Shown: positions 21,806 through 38,583 of the stretch, piece after piece
Position numbering within the stretch: position 1 is the stretch's first letter
Layout of the letters: each line of letters opens with the position of its first letter
DNA from: Tragulus kanchil
Taxonomy: Eukaryota > Chordata > Mammalia > Artiodactyla > Tragulidae
NCBI GenBank assembly: GCA_022376925.1
Contig: JAIOJX010000024.1
Coordinates: forward strand, 169,043,608-169,107,607
Direction: 5' to 3'
Length of the DNA stretch: 64,000 nt
Program-made: the position numbers and the translations under genes
Notes under the pieces: model-generated
Told to the model about the DNA's origin: nothing
Database searches by the model: none
Seen by the model: only the letters and a program-made list of their open reading frames with translations

Positions 21806-21829
21806 AGTCTTTCACTAAACTTAAAATAT

Positions 21830-21980
21830 TTTGGGGCTGGAAGAGACCATAGAAATCATGTAGTTTAGCTACCTCTTTTTCCAGATGAAGAACTGAGACA
21901 TAGAAATATGAGAGACTTTGATTGCAAAGCTAATTGAGCCACAGATCCTGGGCTAGACTTCAGATCTCTTTAATTCATAT
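21830..21980 (-). mobile_element. MIR-like fragment
   Basis: The series 'ggctggaagagaccatagaaatcatgtag', 'ccagatgaagaactgagaca', 'ttgcaaagctaattgagcc' follows the reverse-strand MIR pattern, strongly decayed. Confidence 0.45.
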
Positions 21981-23530
21981 TTCTTTGTGTTTAATATGGG
22001 GTTGGTGACATCAGGTGGGACTTCTTCAACAGTCCCAAACTGTAACGTGAATGTGATAAGAGATTTACACTATTTTCTATCTTGCAAGCTTTCTTCTTTA
22101 GGTCTGAAGAAAATGAGAAACAAAGGAGGAAAGATACTCTGGAAAAGTTGTGTGCCATTCTGAGTCACTTTTTAAAAGCTGGGTGCTCTCTGGGTAGACG
22201 TATGGTTGTCTCTCTCTGGTGAGGGCCCAGAGAGGTGGTGTGCGGCTCTGCACAGTGGAGCTTCCCCAGGCCCTCAGCAGGGCCAGCTCAGAGGCGGCAG
22301 CAGTTGTGCTTGATGTCTCATTGGAAAGCAGTGGTGCGTCCAGATCCTCCTAAGATGGGTAACAAACAGTAAGGTGCATCGTAGTGGCGTGGCCTTGCGT
22401 GTCTTCACGACGCTTACTTGCGGTTACGTAGGCGAGCAGGACTTCTCGCAGAATCCTGCTCATCTGGTTATGTGGGACTCTGCTCAGCAGCACAGTCCCT
22501 CTCCACGACCTCGGCAGGACACACCAAGAGCTGTGACAGAGCTCACACCGTGGTGTTTCTTCAGACCGCATGGGTTGAAATCGATTGCTCTCTTCGTGTG
22601 TTGGCAGACCTGTGTGGTCACCACAGGGCAAGGCTCCTGGGGCCATGCCTAGACAGGAAAGAACTGTATCTAGCCATAACCTGTGTTCCCATCTGGTAGG
22701 TCAGAATGTGATCAGATTCAGCAAAAATTGAGGGTAGAGCTTGTGTCCTCCAAAACTTTCTCCTACTGAGTAGAATATGTTATTTAGATGAGTGCATTCA
22801 GTAGATTTAAGGTGCCTACCAAGTCCCAGGAGCTATGCTCAGTAAATGTCAGTGAAGGTACTTAGTTCCAAACCTTTTAAAATAGAACCACTGCGAAGGG
22901 GAAGGGAGTGGTGCCCTACAAAGTAAAGACTAGAGGATTTGAAGATTAGAGGGTTGATTAAATGAGATTGGGGATGGATGGTGAAAGACAGAGGAAGGCA
23001 GATGCTACAGAAAAGAGAAAGCACAGCGAGTGGGGCAGAGAGGCGTCCGGCACGGTGGAGCCGGCTGCGGTGGTGTGCCGTGCTCCCAGCCTGTGCTCCG
23101 CGAGCCATGCTCTAGGAGTACGTTCCTCATGAGGTCTTTTTTTTTTTAAAAAAAAAAACCATTTTGATCCTTTCTATACTTGAATGCCTAAGAAAGACAA
23201 TCGCTGGCATTTGATAAGCACTCAAGGTTTTGTCGGATAAAAATGTGGATGAGGAGTGGGGATATACACGTGACTAATCTGGGATTGTACATATCTGTAA
23301 ACAACAAAACTCTGTAAAAGCAAAAGTAAAATAGAAATAATTATCAAAAAAAATGTGGGTGGGTGGAAGAATTGAAATTATTTTAGTGAAAGTTGTTAAG
23401 AAAATCTAGCTTGCCTCTGCTTCTGGGCCATGTTGGGATTACATTTCCCTACTTCCTGGAAGTAGGTGCAACTGTGTGACCTGCTTTGGTCAGTCAAATG
23501 TGAGTACAAGTGAAGCATATCATTGTTTTG
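21981..23530. other. Intron 1, mostly unclassified
   Basis: Contains a somewhat GC-richer patch with scattered CpG at about 22200-22660 and another at 23000-23105. ORFs up to 98 codons there have no recognisable domain or splice context. An inverted T-run/A-run lies at 23137-23158. I see no supportable gene. Confidence 0.4.
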
Positions 23531-23534
23531 GTGA

Positions 23535-23710
23535 TTTTTTTAAATACTTTTTTATTTTAGCCTGGTCTTCATTGCCGCACATGGGATCTTTCACTGTGGT
23601 GTACATACTTAGTTGCGGCATGCAGGTTCTAGTTCCCTGACCAGGGATTGAACCGGGCCCCCCGCCTTGGCAGCATGCAGTCTTAACCACTGGACCACCA
23701 GGGAAGTCCC
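23535..23710 (-). mobile_element. tRNA-Glu-type SINE
   Basis: Reverse strand: 'ctggtcttcattgccgcacatggg', 'agttccctgaccagggattgaaccgggcc', 'ttaaccactggaccaccagggaagtccc'. Confidence 0.85.
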
Positions 23711-23729
23711 AAGCGTACCGTTTTTTGGA

Positions 23730-23935
23730 CAGAGGCTGGCGCAGTGGCAAAGATTGTGTCTGCCGGTGCAGGAGCCGCGGGAGACACAGGGGCCCCAGGG
23801 GTCAGGAAGACCCCTGGAGGGGGAACGGCAACCGGCTGCAGTATCCTTGCCAGGATAATCCTGTGGACAGAAGAGCCTGGCAGGCGGTAGCCCATGGAAT
23901 TGCAAAGAATTGGACACGAATGAGCACACACGACA
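23730..23935 (+). mobile_element. Bov-tA-type SINE, diverged head
   Basis: 'gctggcgcagtggcaaagattgtgtctgcc' is a decayed tRNA head, followed by the BovA body ('aagacccctggagggggaacggc', 'ggacagaagagcctggcagg', 'attggacacgaatgagc'). It lies 20 bases behind an opposite-strand SINE. Confidence 0.75.
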
Positions 23936-24698
23936 TTACGCATCAGGGAGATAGTCTCACTTCTTTCCCTCTGGCATACTGAGCGGTAGTGATAGAGGTG
24001 GTGTAGCTCTTTCAAGAGTTTGGGTAACAGCTATGGTGGACTTACTGCATGAGCCAGACTTAAAAAGTCTTGTAAGTCAGTGAGACATGGGGGTCATTTG
24101 TTACTGTAACACTGTATAACCTATCTTGACTTCTATAGAAATTTATATTCATTTTTGTTCGGTTGGAATTCTCAGATTTCCAAAGGTAATTGAAGAAGAA
24201 GGCTGTCCAAATGTCTTCTGCTTATATGTTTGCTCCAGTTTTTCCTTAGCATGATTAGGAGAAGAGTCTTAGAAAATGATGGCTCTGGCAGGAGCGAGAT
24301 AGAAGGGGGTTGGAGGGTTCTTATAATTATTTAAAAATTTCCACCCATAAATTTGTAGATGGGATTGTGTTTGTTTAATGCTGTTTATAGAAATTTCAGT
24401 CACATTTCCACCATTCTGGGCATCCTACCGTGTTAAGTTGGAGCAAAAACTAGTCAAGTACAAGTCTTGTACTGTGCTTTCATAGATCATAGAGTTTTAA
24501 AATTGGAAGGGTCTTTAGAGATTGTTTGACTAGTCTATCTGGTCTGTAAAGTTCTGATATTACTATGTGAGTACCCAGAGTAAATAACAACTAGATATGA
24601 GTATCAAAATAAACATAATGGCATTTATCTCAAGTGGCCTTTTAAATAGTTAAAGTTCCTAATGTTAAAATGCATTTAGGCAAAGGTTCAGACAATTT
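23936..24698. other. Intron 1, nothing clear
   Basis: AT-rich. 24493-24545 looks like a decayed MIR piece ('aaaattggaagggtctttagagatt'). Nothing else was recognised. Confidence 0.4.
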
Positions 24699-24713
24699 AA
24701 GAACAGAAGTTAG

Positions 24714-24977
24714 GGGCTTCCCTGGTGGTTCAGTGGATAAAGACACCGCCTTGCAGTGCACGGGGCGCCGGTTCGATTCCTAGCCTGGGAAGATCCCATG
24801 TGCCGATGTGTCCTACTGCCGAGCCAGCACCCTGAGCACACGCGCCCTGATCCCTGAGCTCTGTGATGAGATAGGCCACTGCCATGAGAAGCCCACACGG
24901 GCCAAAGAACAAAGATGGAAGTAAATGAAAGACCAGTAGAAGCGGCAAAAGAAAAAAATATATATATATTTTAAAAA
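24714..24977 (+). mobile_element. CHR-1-type SINE with perfect target-site duplication
   Basis: GGGCTTCCCTGGTGGTTCAG to a TATATATATTTTAAAAA tail. The 15-base direct repeat AAGAACAGAAGTTAG at 24699-24713 and 24978-24992 is perfect, so this is a comparatively young insertion. Confidence 0.9.
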
Positions 24978-24992
24978 AAGAACAGAAGTTAG

Positions 24993-26486
24993 AAGTGGAT
25001 TAAAAAAAAAAAAAAAACTAGATACTTTGTTAGATGCTATGTAAGCATCCATTTTTGAAGATTTGTCTAACAGTTACTGATAGCAGGCAAAAAAGCCCCT
25101 TAGGCTATGGTGTATAAGTGTTAAGGGCCTCCCTCCCATGCCAGGTTCCTAAGATGATTCACTGACACGGGTTTGCACTAAGGACATTTTTAAAGTCTAA
25201 ATCCTGAGAAGAGTCCCTAATAACTGCGGACAGCCCTACATTAGGAGTGAGGGCTTTGTCGGGAATGCCCATGAGCAAGCAGTTAAGCTGTAGTGTTTGG
25301 CCTTCTCTGCCCTAGATACTTAGTAACTTTGATGAGAGCTTGAGAACCTGATCTTAGGGAAGGGTGAATTTGCTATAACAACACCTCTCTGTGCCAGAGT
25401 TAAGAAACAGTCCTAGGTGAATGTAAGTAGAGCGCAACCTTTCTCTCCTCTCCAAAAGTAACTGGGCTTGACCAAGGAGAAGTGAGGCTGGCTGAACGCC
25501 AGTTAACTCAGATTACTCGGTTGACGCTGGAGAAGGGCTGAATAGGCAAGAGCTGGTGGCTGCGGGGAGGGTGAGTGAGTGGGATCAGGCCGGATGGCCC
25601 AAGTCAGCATTTAACCTGAGAACCGGCGGAATAGAAGATGGAAGAGAAAACCAGGTAAATGACCTTTATATTTAAGGCCCTTACCTCAAACTTTGTACTT
25701 TCTGACACTGACCAGGTTGTTATGGATAAAAAAGGAAAGAAAATCGAGTTTCTATACAATGTGGAGGTGAGGGGCAGAGTGACGCTATCCTGCTGTCTTT
25801 TTTTTCTCTTGCAGTTTATAATGGTACACACTTAGGCTCGACTGGGAGTAGCTGCGTTTCTGTTGGTGTGGAAGTGGGCTAAGTGACAGAAAGCAGGAGG
25901 CAGTTTAGGGCAGAAAGGAGATTTGGTGGCTACTGTCGTCTCAGGGAACTGTCTTTTAAGTGTTGGAAACGGATACCCAGCCTGGGCTACACAGAGAGCT
26001 TTTATCTCCGTTTTAGGCTGCATCACTGAAAGACACCAGAGAGCCAGCTTCATCCTTATAAATCATTCTCTGCACTTCATTTTGTTTACCAGGCTGTTAA
26101 AAACAAGGCAACACCAACATAGCTCATTAAAACTTAACCAGTGACCTTTCTCCGAGCTCCGCAGTATTAGCACTGCGGTTAGTAGGAATGGGAAACATGT
26201 GGAGGCATAGAAATTGAAAAGGTGGTGGGAAGGGTCATTTTTGAGTTACCGTCCTGTCTTGGTTTTCCCATTCCTCCTTTGAGATGTATAGAAAGTGCAA
26301 AAGAAAAAGAACTGCAAATCTTTCCTTGAGCTTCTGGGCCTTGAAGTTTGCTTTTATGAAGTTAAACGTGAAAGATGGTGGAGAAAATATAAATGAGACA
26401 CTTCTAGAGGCCGTTGGTGTGGATGGAGGATGTTGCATGCCCGGGGACTGCCTGGTGGATGAGGAAGATGCCGGGGATGGCTCGTG
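24993..26486. other. Intron 1, nothing recognised
   Basis: Unique-looking sequence of mixed composition. Short ORFs (up to 75 codons) lack domains or coding bias. No repeats could be named. Confidence 0.4.
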
Positions 26487-26679
26487 ATTGGGAGTGTGCC
26501 TGCTCTCACGGCCGTGGTGATGAGGAAGGAGCTGTTTCGTGGTCACCGAGGAGCAGCCTGGGCAGCCTTGGCAGGCACGTGCCCGACTGCTCGGGTGAGC
26601 TCGGGTCCCCCAGGGTCTCGGCTCTTGCAGCATCTTGTACCGTCCTGTGTCATTATTTTACCTTCTGCATTCCCCTTTT

Positions 26680-26840
26680 TCCTGTTGTTGGTTATTATTG
26701 TTCGTTTCCAGCTATACTATAAACTCCATGAGGGCAGAGCTCAAGCCTGTTTTTACTTAACTATTTTATCTACAGTGCTCAGTATGCCAACAAGTGCGTA
26801 ACATTAATTCAGCAAATACTTGCTGAATGGAGGGGACTGA
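26680..26840 (+). mobile_element. L2 LINE 3' end
   Basis: 'ctataaactccatgagggcagagctcaagcctg' and 'tcagcaaatacttgctgaatgg' are the standard L2 3' end. Copied at about 27880-28037. Confidence 0.65.
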
Positions 26841-27104
26841 ATTGAAAACACTTACTGGATCCACATTATCATGCGGAGGTATGACATTACCTCCAATTGA
26901 CTAACCAAAGCGGGCTTACTTTTCAAGCTCCTGGATGAAAAAGGTGCTAAAAAACTTTTGGCTGAGTAGATGTTGAAGGACTTTGAAGACTATCACTCCC
27001 AGAGCAGTGAGCCACTATTCCCAGGCCAGCATTATGGTAAATAATGGGATAATCTCCCCGACCCTTCCCCTACCCCAGTTTTTTTTCTTTTCCCCATCAT
27101 GCCT

Positions 27105-27358
27105 CTTTTATTTTATTTTCATCCATTTTTTTTTTTTTTTTTTTTTTAATTCTTTGGCCTGTGTGGGCCTCTCATTGCAGTGGCCTCTCTCACTGGTGAG
27201 CACTGGCTCTGGGCACATGTGCTCCAGAACACTGGCTTGTAATTGGACACACCAGTCTAGCCGCTCCGCGGCATGTGGGATCTTCCTGGGCCAGGGACTG
27301 AACCGGTGCCCCTTGCACTGCAAGGCGGAGTCTTTACCCATTGGACCACCAGGGAAGC
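27105..27358 (-). mobile_element. CHR-1-type SINE
   Basis: T-run, then 'ggcctgtgtgggcctctcattgcagtggcc', 'ccgctccgcggcatgtggg', 'ttggaccaccagggaagc' on the reverse strand. Copied at 28310-28557. Confidence 0.87.
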
Positions 27359-28309
27359 TCACACATTATTTTTTATGTTTATAGATTTCTTAAAATTGAA
27401 GATTGACTCAGATCGAAGCAAATTTGTTACCTTATTTTTCAGAATCTTATACACCGTATGTGAAGTATGTAAAAATATGAATGAAGGCAGGCAGGAAATA
27501 AAGCAAGATTCCTCTGTTGTACAGAAAAACGTCACCATTGTGAAATATCTGATGTGTTTCTTTGGCCCTAGCAGTTCTTACGCCACACCTGAAGGTGACC
27601 GAAAGTTGTCATATCTTCAGGTTCATAATGACTGCTTTATTTCATACAATGATAAGTTTTCTTGTCTTTAAATAATTAGCTCTTTGAACATAGGACTATT
27701 GGGAGTGTGCCTCCCGTGGTGATGAGGAAGGAGCTGTTTCGTGGTCACCGAGGAGCAGCCTGGGCAGCCTTGGCAGGCACGTGCCCGACTGCTCGGGTGA
27801 GCTCGGGTCCCCCAGGGTCTCGGCTCTTGCAGCATCTTGTACCGTCCTGTGTCATTATTTTACCTTCTGCATTCCCCTTTTTCCTGTTGTTGGTTATTAT
27901 TGTTCGTTTCCAGCTATACTATAAACTCCATGAGGGCAGAGCTCAAGCCTGTTTTTACTTAACTATTTTATCTACAGTGCTCAGTATGCCAACAAGTGCG
28001 TAACATTAATTCAGCAAATACTTGCTGAATGGAGGGGACTGAATTGAAAACACTTACTGGATCCACATTATCATGCGGAGGTATGACATTACCTCCAATT
28101 GACTAACCAAAGCGGGCTTACTTTTCAAGCTCCTGGATGAAAAAGGTGCTAAAAAACTTTTGGCTGAGTAGATGTTGAAGGACTTTGAAGACTATCACTC
28201 CCAGAGCAGTGAGCCACTATTCCCAGGCCAGCATTATGGTAAATAATGGGATAATCTCCCCGACCCTTCCCCTACCCCAGTTTTTTTTCTTTTCCCCATC
28301 ATGCCTCTT

Positions 28310-28557
28310 TTATTTTATTTTCATCCATTTTTTTTTTTTTTTTTAATTCTTTGGCCTGTGTGGGCCTCTCATTGCAGTGGCCTCTCTCACTGGTGAGCAC
28401 TGGCTCTGGGCACATGTGCTCCAGAACACTGGCTTGTAATTGGACACACCAGTCTAGCCGCTCCGCGGCATGTGGGATCTTCCTGGGCCAGGGACTGAAC
28501 CCGGTGCCCTTGCACTGCAAGGCGGAGTCTTTACCCATTGGACCACCAGGGAAGCTC
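28310..28557 (-). mobile_element. CHR-1 SINE, second copy within duplication 8
   Basis: Same element as 27105-27358, with a shorter T-run and a one-base shift of C/G runs (AACCCGGTGCCCTT versus AACCGGTGCCCCTT). Confidence 0.85.
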
Positions 28558-29487
28558 ACACATTATTTTTTATGTTTATAGATTTCTTAAAATTGAAGAT
28601 TGACTCAGATCGAAGCAAATTTGTTACCTTATTTTTCAGAATCTTATACACCGTATGTGAAGTATGTAAAAATATGAATGAAGGCAGGCAGGAAATAAAG
28701 CAAGATTCCTCTGTTGTACAGAAAAACGTCACCATTGTGAAATATCTGATGTGTTTCTTTGGCCCTAGCAGTTCTTACGCCACACCTGAAGGTGACCGAA
28801 AGTTGTCATATCTTCAGGTTCATAATGACTGCTTTATTTCATACAATGATAAGTTTTCTTGTCTTTAAATAATTAGCTCTTTGAACATAGGACTATTGCA
28901 TCTGTCCTGTTTCCAATTCTTTCACAGTCATTCAGAAAATGGCACTGTATACCATTTTTAAGATCAAAAGTCAGCAATGGGAAGGCTTTCCATTTAAGGG
29001 TTAGGCTGTATTACATGCTTTTAGGCATGTGTAAATGTGTTTAGATGAGCTACTACATTGGCCTCCTCTCCTAGGTATTTCTGGGACTTCTTAGTGTTTT
29101 ATTTATGTCTAGTTGCTTATTAATGTTTCTCCTTTTTTTCCAGTATTTTTAATGATAACTTTATTTTGTTTTAATTTTTTAAACCTTTTATTTTGTATTG
29201 GAGCCCCTCTGTTTACAGTTACTGCCACATAGCATCCCTAAGGCCCACTGACTTCCTTACTTCCTCCCTTAGAGCCTTGCTCCAGTAACACCTTACCAGA
29301 GAGGGCCCTCCTTGTCTCTTTCTCTGTTTTATGTTTATCCACCTGCTGTGACTGCTTGCAGCATGTACATTTCTGTATTCAGTTTGCTTTTTAAATTTAG
29401 TGTACATTTGGCAATTTGTGCCATCTCAATTGTTTGTTACTGTTACATAGCAGTTCCCAATGTGAATATAACTCGTTTATTCTTTTT

Positions 29488-29802
29488 TTTTTTTTAATTT
29501 ATTTATTTTGGGGGGGGGCGGGTTAGGGAGCGAGGGGGTGGGTGAGCCACTTCTATTGGTCTTTCATTTGTCCATTTTCATCCGTCTTTGTTCTTTGGCC
29601 CGTGTGGGCCTCCCATCGCGGTGGCGTCTGTTGTCGCAGAGCACCGGCTCTGGCCGCATGCGCTCCAGAGCTCTGGCTCGGTCATTGGACACATCGGTCC
29701 AGCCGCTCCGCGGCACGTGGGATCTTCCCAGGCCAGGGATGGAACCGGCGCCCCTTGAACTGCAAGGCAGTGTCCTTACCCACTGGACCATCAGGGAAGC
29801 CC
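29488..29802 (-). mobile_element. CHR-1-type SINE with G/C-rich 3' segment
   Basis: Reverse strand: T-run, ATTTATTTATTTT, then a G-rich segment (GGGGGGGGGCGGGTTAGGGA) corresponding to the C-rich segment of the SINE at 16668, then the body. Target-site duplication CTCGTTTATTCT on both sides (about 29470 and 29803). Copied at 30616-30930. Confidence 0.87.
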
Positions 29803-30615
29803 TCGTTTATTCTTACTGTTGAAAGTTTAGGCTATTTTCAATATTTTGTTATTACAAAAAAGATGCGCAACAGCTGATGTGTTTCTTTGGCCCTAGCAGT
29901 TCTTACGCCACACCTGAAGGTGACCGAAAGTTGTCATATCTTCAGGTTCATAATGACTGCTTTATTTCATACAATGATAAGTTTTCTTGTCTTTAAATAA
30001 TTAGCTCTTTGAACATAGGACTATTGCATCTGTCCTGTTTCCAATTCTTTCACAGTCATTCAGAAAATGGCACTGTATACCTTTTTTAAGATCAAAAGTC
30101 AGCAATGGGAAGGCTTTCCATTTAAGGGTTAGGCTGTATTACATGCTTTTAGGCATGTGTAAATGTGTTTAGATGAGCTACTACATTGGCCTCCTCTCCT
30201 AGGTATTTCTGGGACTTCTTAGTGTTTTATTTATGTCTAGTTGCTTATTAATGTTTCTCCTTTTTTTCCAGTATTTTTAATGATAACTTTATTTTGTTTT
30301 AATTTTTTAAACCTTTTATTTTGTATTGGAGCCCCTCTGTTTACAGTTACTGCCACATAGCATCCCTAAGGCCCACTGACTTCCTTACTTCCTCCCTTAG
30401 AGCCTTGCTCCAGTAACACCTTACCAGAGAGGGCCCTCCTTGTCTCTTTCTCTGTTTTATGTTTATCCACCTGCTGTGACTGCTTGCAGCATGTACATTT
30501 CTGTATTCAGTTTGCTTTTTAAATTTAGTGTACATTTGGCAATTTGTGCCATCTCAATTGTTTGTTACTGTTACATAGCAGTTCCCAATGTGAATATAAC
30601 TCGTTTATTCTTTTT

Positions 30616-30930
30616 TTTTTTTTAATTTATTTATTTTGGGGGGGGGCGGGTTAGGGAGCGAGGGGGTGGGTGAGCCACTTCTATTGGTCTTTCATTTGTC
30701 CATTTTCATCCGTCTTTGTTCTTTGGCCCGTGTGGGCCTCCCATCGCGGTGGCGTCTGTTGTCGCAGAGCACCGGCTCTGGCCGCATGCGCTCCAGAGCT
30801 CTGGCTCGGTCATTGGACACATCGGTCCAGCCGCTCCGCGGCACGTGGGATCTTCCCAGGCCAGGGATGGAACCGGCGCCCCTTGAACTGCAAGGCAGTG
30901 TCCTTACCCACTGGACCATCAGGGAAGCCC
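30616..30930 (-). mobile_element. CHR-1 SINE, second copy within duplication 9
   Basis: Same element, flanks and target-site duplication as 29488-29802. Confidence 0.85.
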
Positions 30931-31164
30931 TCGTTTATTCTTACTGTTGAAAGTTTAGGCTATTTTCAATATTTTGTTATTACAAAAAAGATGCGCAACA
31001 GTATATCCATTTAAAAGCACTTCTCTAGGGAGTTTTCTTTGAAGAAAAATTGCCAAACCATAGGTATGATATTTATTGATTTATTTACTTATGCATTTAC
31101 GTCAAAATGCTTTTTGATGTTTTTACGTTTTTCCAATACTTTATGATAACTTTATTTTTAGTAT

Positions 31165-31400
31165 TTTAAAGCTTTATTTATTTTGGAGTCTAACTGATGA
31201 ACAGTATGGTGACAGTCTCAGGTGGACAGCGCAGGGGCCTCAGCCGCACATGTGCACGCGTCCAGTCTCCCCAGACTCTGCGCTCTTACCCGGCGGCCGC
31301 GGAGCGCCCTGTGCTGCACAGTCGTCCATGTTGGTGACCATTTAAATGACAGCAGTGTCTGCCCATCAGTCACAAACTCCGTGACTGTCCCTTGTAAACT
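31165..31400 (-). mobile_element. Artiodactyl L1 3'UTR end
   Basis: 'tttattttggagtctaactgatgaacagtatggtgacagtctcaggtggacagcgc' and 'gagcgccctgtgctgcacagtcgtccatgttggtgaccatttaaatgacagcagtgtct' are the tail of a ruminant L1 in reverse orientation, 5' truncated. Confidence 0.65.
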
Positions 31401-31774
31401 CTCACCATTACTGTAAGAAAGTTCCTGCTTTTTTTCCACATTCCTCTCCAGACTGGATATTAACAGTTGAGATGTTTAGTGTTCAGACATCTCTTCAAAA
31501 TGTTTTTCCATTCTGAAATGTTATCTTCATGAAGTAATTTGATTTTTCTGATTATCAGTGAACTTAAACATTTCATAGACTTTATTCATAGGTCTATTCA
31601 TTGTTTGAATTCACCCCTTTGTAAATTTAAGGGCATGCTTGGCAAATGTCTTATTTGGACTGCTGCAGTTTTGTTCATTAGGTAGTGTCAGGTGTTAACT
31701 TTGTCAGGCAGAATTAATATGTAAACATGAAAAAAAATAAGCATGCTCTTTAATGAACTAATACATTGTAAATT

Positions 31775-31798
31775 ATTATATATATATATATATATATA
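31775..31798. repeat. (TA)n microsatellite
   Basis: About 12 uninterrupted TA units inside intron 1. Confidence 0.9.
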
Positions 31799-31902
31799 CT
31801 TTTAGAAAAATGTTACAGATGCTTTACTGAAAAATTCTAAAGAATTCTGTAAAAAATATTATGAGCTTTCCTTTGCTTATTGGCATTTAAGAAGTTATAC
31901 AG

Positions 31903-32075
31903 GGGCTTCCCTTGTGGCTCAGTGGATAAGAACCCGTCTGCCAATGCAGGAGACACAGGTTCAAGCCCTGATCCGGGAAGATCCCACATACCGCAGAGCA
32001 GCTAAACCCACACATCAACAAAGACCCAGCACAGCCAAAAATAAATAAATGAAAGTTTAAAAAAAAAAAAAAAAA
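31903..32075 (+). mobile_element. Short CHR-type SINE with target-site duplication
   Basis: GGGCTTCCCTTGTGGCTCAG through CACATCAACAAAGACCCAGC to a long A-run. Direct repeat AAGAAGTTATACA at 31889-31901 and 32076-32088. Sister element of 7341-7500. It lies about 240 bases upstream of MAPK6 exon 2. Confidence 0.9.
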
Positions 32076-32319
32076 AAGAAGTTATACAACCTGATGATCT
32101 AGATAATATAATCTAGTATGGAGTCTGAGTCAGCATGTGTGAATTGCTTACAACATAGCTATTTTTGATTGAGGGTAATCTTTCCATTTAATGATGTATG
32201 TAAGTCTAATCTACCAGTGGTAGCTTATAGCTAAATGCCGAGTTTGTGTCATTTTACAAAGTTGAATAAAGGAGCGTTTCCTACAGTGGTGACTCTTTTC
32301 CTTTTTTCTCATCCTCCAG

Positions 32320-35769
<3,450 letters not shown>

Positions 35770-35903
35770 TGAACATTTTATAGCTGGTATGTTACAGGAG
35801 GATTTAACCTCTGTTAAGCCTCAAAAGTGCAAGAGCCTTGAAAAATAGGCATGGAAGTCAACAGTATTATTTAAGGATTTTTACAATTACAGTTTGTTTT
35901 TAG

Positions 35904-36890
<987 letters not shown>

Positions 36891-36894
36891 GACC

Positions 36895-37775
36895 TAGCTT
36901 TATGTTTAATGGCATCTCAAATTTAACCTATCCAAAACTGACATTCTGACATTTCTCTCTCATACTTCCTCTTTCTGCTATCTTCCTCATCTTAGTAAAC
37001 CAGACTTCTGAGTTGTTCAGGCCAAAGTCTCCTTTTCTCAGTACAGTTCTTAGGGACTCTTTCTTCAGAGTGCCCCTTGAGTCGTACTGCTGGACTCTCT
37101 TATCGCTCCTTCCGCCCTCACAGTCCAGTAAGCCATTTGCCTCTCCTGGTCTAACACGTTACCTCCTCACTGGCTTTCCTGCTTTCATCGTTGTTGTCTG
37201 TGGTCTAGTTACCACATAGCAGTGCAGTAGTTCTCTGAAAACATAGCTCATGTCGCTTCTCTGTTCAAAACTGTAATGGCTTTTTATCAGACGCGGGATA
37301 AAGTAACCTCTCAGTGTTCTGGTCACACTGACCTCCTCCCCACTCGCATTTCCGGAGCCCCTGCACTCCAGCTACACCTGCCTCACTGCTTCTCAGACAC
37401 AAGAAGCCCACGTTCTCCTCTAGGCCTTTGGGCACTTTCTCATCTTCCTGCAGCTCCCTTCCTCTGTGTGAGTGTATGGTGTATTACCTCACTTCCTCAA
37501 TTTCCAGCTTCTCAGGCCTTCTTTGGACATGCTTGATTGTTAATGTAAATTAACCCTGTTCCTAACAGTGCTCTCTGTCCTCCTTAGCTTACTGTATTTT
37601 TCTTCATTTGTCACTGTTTTATGTCAGTGTTTTACAGTTGTTACTTGTCTTCCTCTATTCCATTGTGAACTCCACGAAGGCAGGAATTTTGTTAGTTTTG
37701 TTTCACAGTGAATTCTAAAAGCGCCTTGCTCATGGTAGGCACTCAAGAAAAATTTCGAATGTTGAATGACTTTCT
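36895..37775 (+). mobile_element. L2 LINE 3' half in intron 3
   Basis: L2 landmarks in order: 'aaatttaacctatccaaaactgac', 'gagttgttcaggccaaag', 'catgtcgcttctctgttcaaaac', 'ctaggcctttgggcactttc', and the end 'gaactccacgaaggcaggaattttg...ctcatggtaggcactcaagaaaaa'. ORFs inside are decayed. Confidence 0.75.
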
Positions 37776-38149
37776 AGAAATGGAAAAGTGGAAAAGCAAA
37801 TGATTTTTTCTTTTTTAATTTTAGCTTGCTGTTTACTCTGAAATTTCCCCGAGCCTAATCCATAGCTATGAAACTCTGTTTCACATATCTAGTCTAAGCT
37901 TCTGTTTTATTGACAGTGAAATTAAGTCATTACCACTGTGTTAAGTATTCTCAGAGTTACGGTGAGTTAATTAGTGGTACAGTTAAGACTAGAATCTCAG
38001 GTTTTTAAATCTCAATTTATTGCTTTTTTCATTACTTTGTGATACTTTAATGTGAGGCCAGACTTCAGTCAGTTTTGAATGAAAACAAGCAGCTGAAACA
38101 GCGAGCAGAGTTTGAAATAGATACACTTTTGAGAAGCTTCTGTTGTTCT

Positions 38150-38362
38150 TGTGTTGTGTTAATCATTCAGTTATTGTCTGACTCTTGTGACCCCATGGAC
38201 TGTAGCCCACCAGGCTCCTCTGTCCATGGGGTTTCCCACGCAAGAATGCTGGAGTGGGTCGCCATGCCCTTCTTCAGGGATCTCACTGACCCATATATCA
38301 AACCCAGGTCTCCTGTATCACAGGCAAAGTCTTTACCTCCTGAGCCACCGGGGAAGCCCCCC
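38150..38362 (-). mobile_element. Bov-A2-type SINE
   Basis: Reverse strand: 'cttgtgaccccatggactgtagcccaccaggctcctctgtccatgg', 'gcaagaatgctggagtgggtcgccatgcccttc', 'cctgagccaccggggaagcc'. Confidence 0.88.
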
Positions 38363-38541
38363 TCCTCTTCCTCCCTCATTGTGCATGAAGGTAGCTAAAT
38401 AATTGAGTCAGGTAGGTTCCCTGACTTAAAGCAAGATGGACAGGAAGATAATTCCAACAGTATGACATTTTTTGAGTAGATTGATGATATTCAGAGCAGT
38501 GAAATCTGCTGATTAATGATGCAGTTAAAACCATCCCGCCT

Positions 38542-38583
38542 CCCCCCCCCCCCCCGTGGCCATTACAAGTTTTGTGGGGGGGG
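38542..38583. repeat. C14 and G8 homopolymer pair
   Basis: Fourteen C at 38542-38555 and eight G at 38576-38583, 20 bases apart. They could form a short stem, and are also hard to sequence. The G-run is the start of the tail side of the following SINE. Confidence 0.7.

Larger units (their letters stand above)
26487..28898. repeat. Direct tandem duplication 8 (26487-27697 / 27698-28898)
   Basis: Offset 1211 at the left edge, 1197 further in. Copy 2 has lost 14 bases in its first 25 (GTGTGCCTGCTCTCACGGCC became GTGTGCCTCC). The T-run at 27127 is longer than its partner at 28328. The seam joins AACATAGGACT to ATTGGGAGTGTG. Carries an L2 end and a CHR-1 SINE. Confidence 0.92.
28746..31001. repeat. 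Direct tandem duplication 9 (28746-29873 / 29874-31001)
   Basis: Offset 1128. The seam joins GATGCGCAACAG to CTGATGTGTTTC at 29873/29874. Its left edge lies inside the right end of duplication 8, so CTGATGTGTTTCTTTGGCCC occurs three times (27549, 28746, 29874). Carries a CHR-1 SINE. Confidence 0.93.

Noticed and set aside
22350..22700. GC-richer patch with ORFs on both strands, possible hidden exon
   Set aside because: No splice sites pairing with a frame, no recognisable domain, and the frames on both strands are of similar length as expected by chance.
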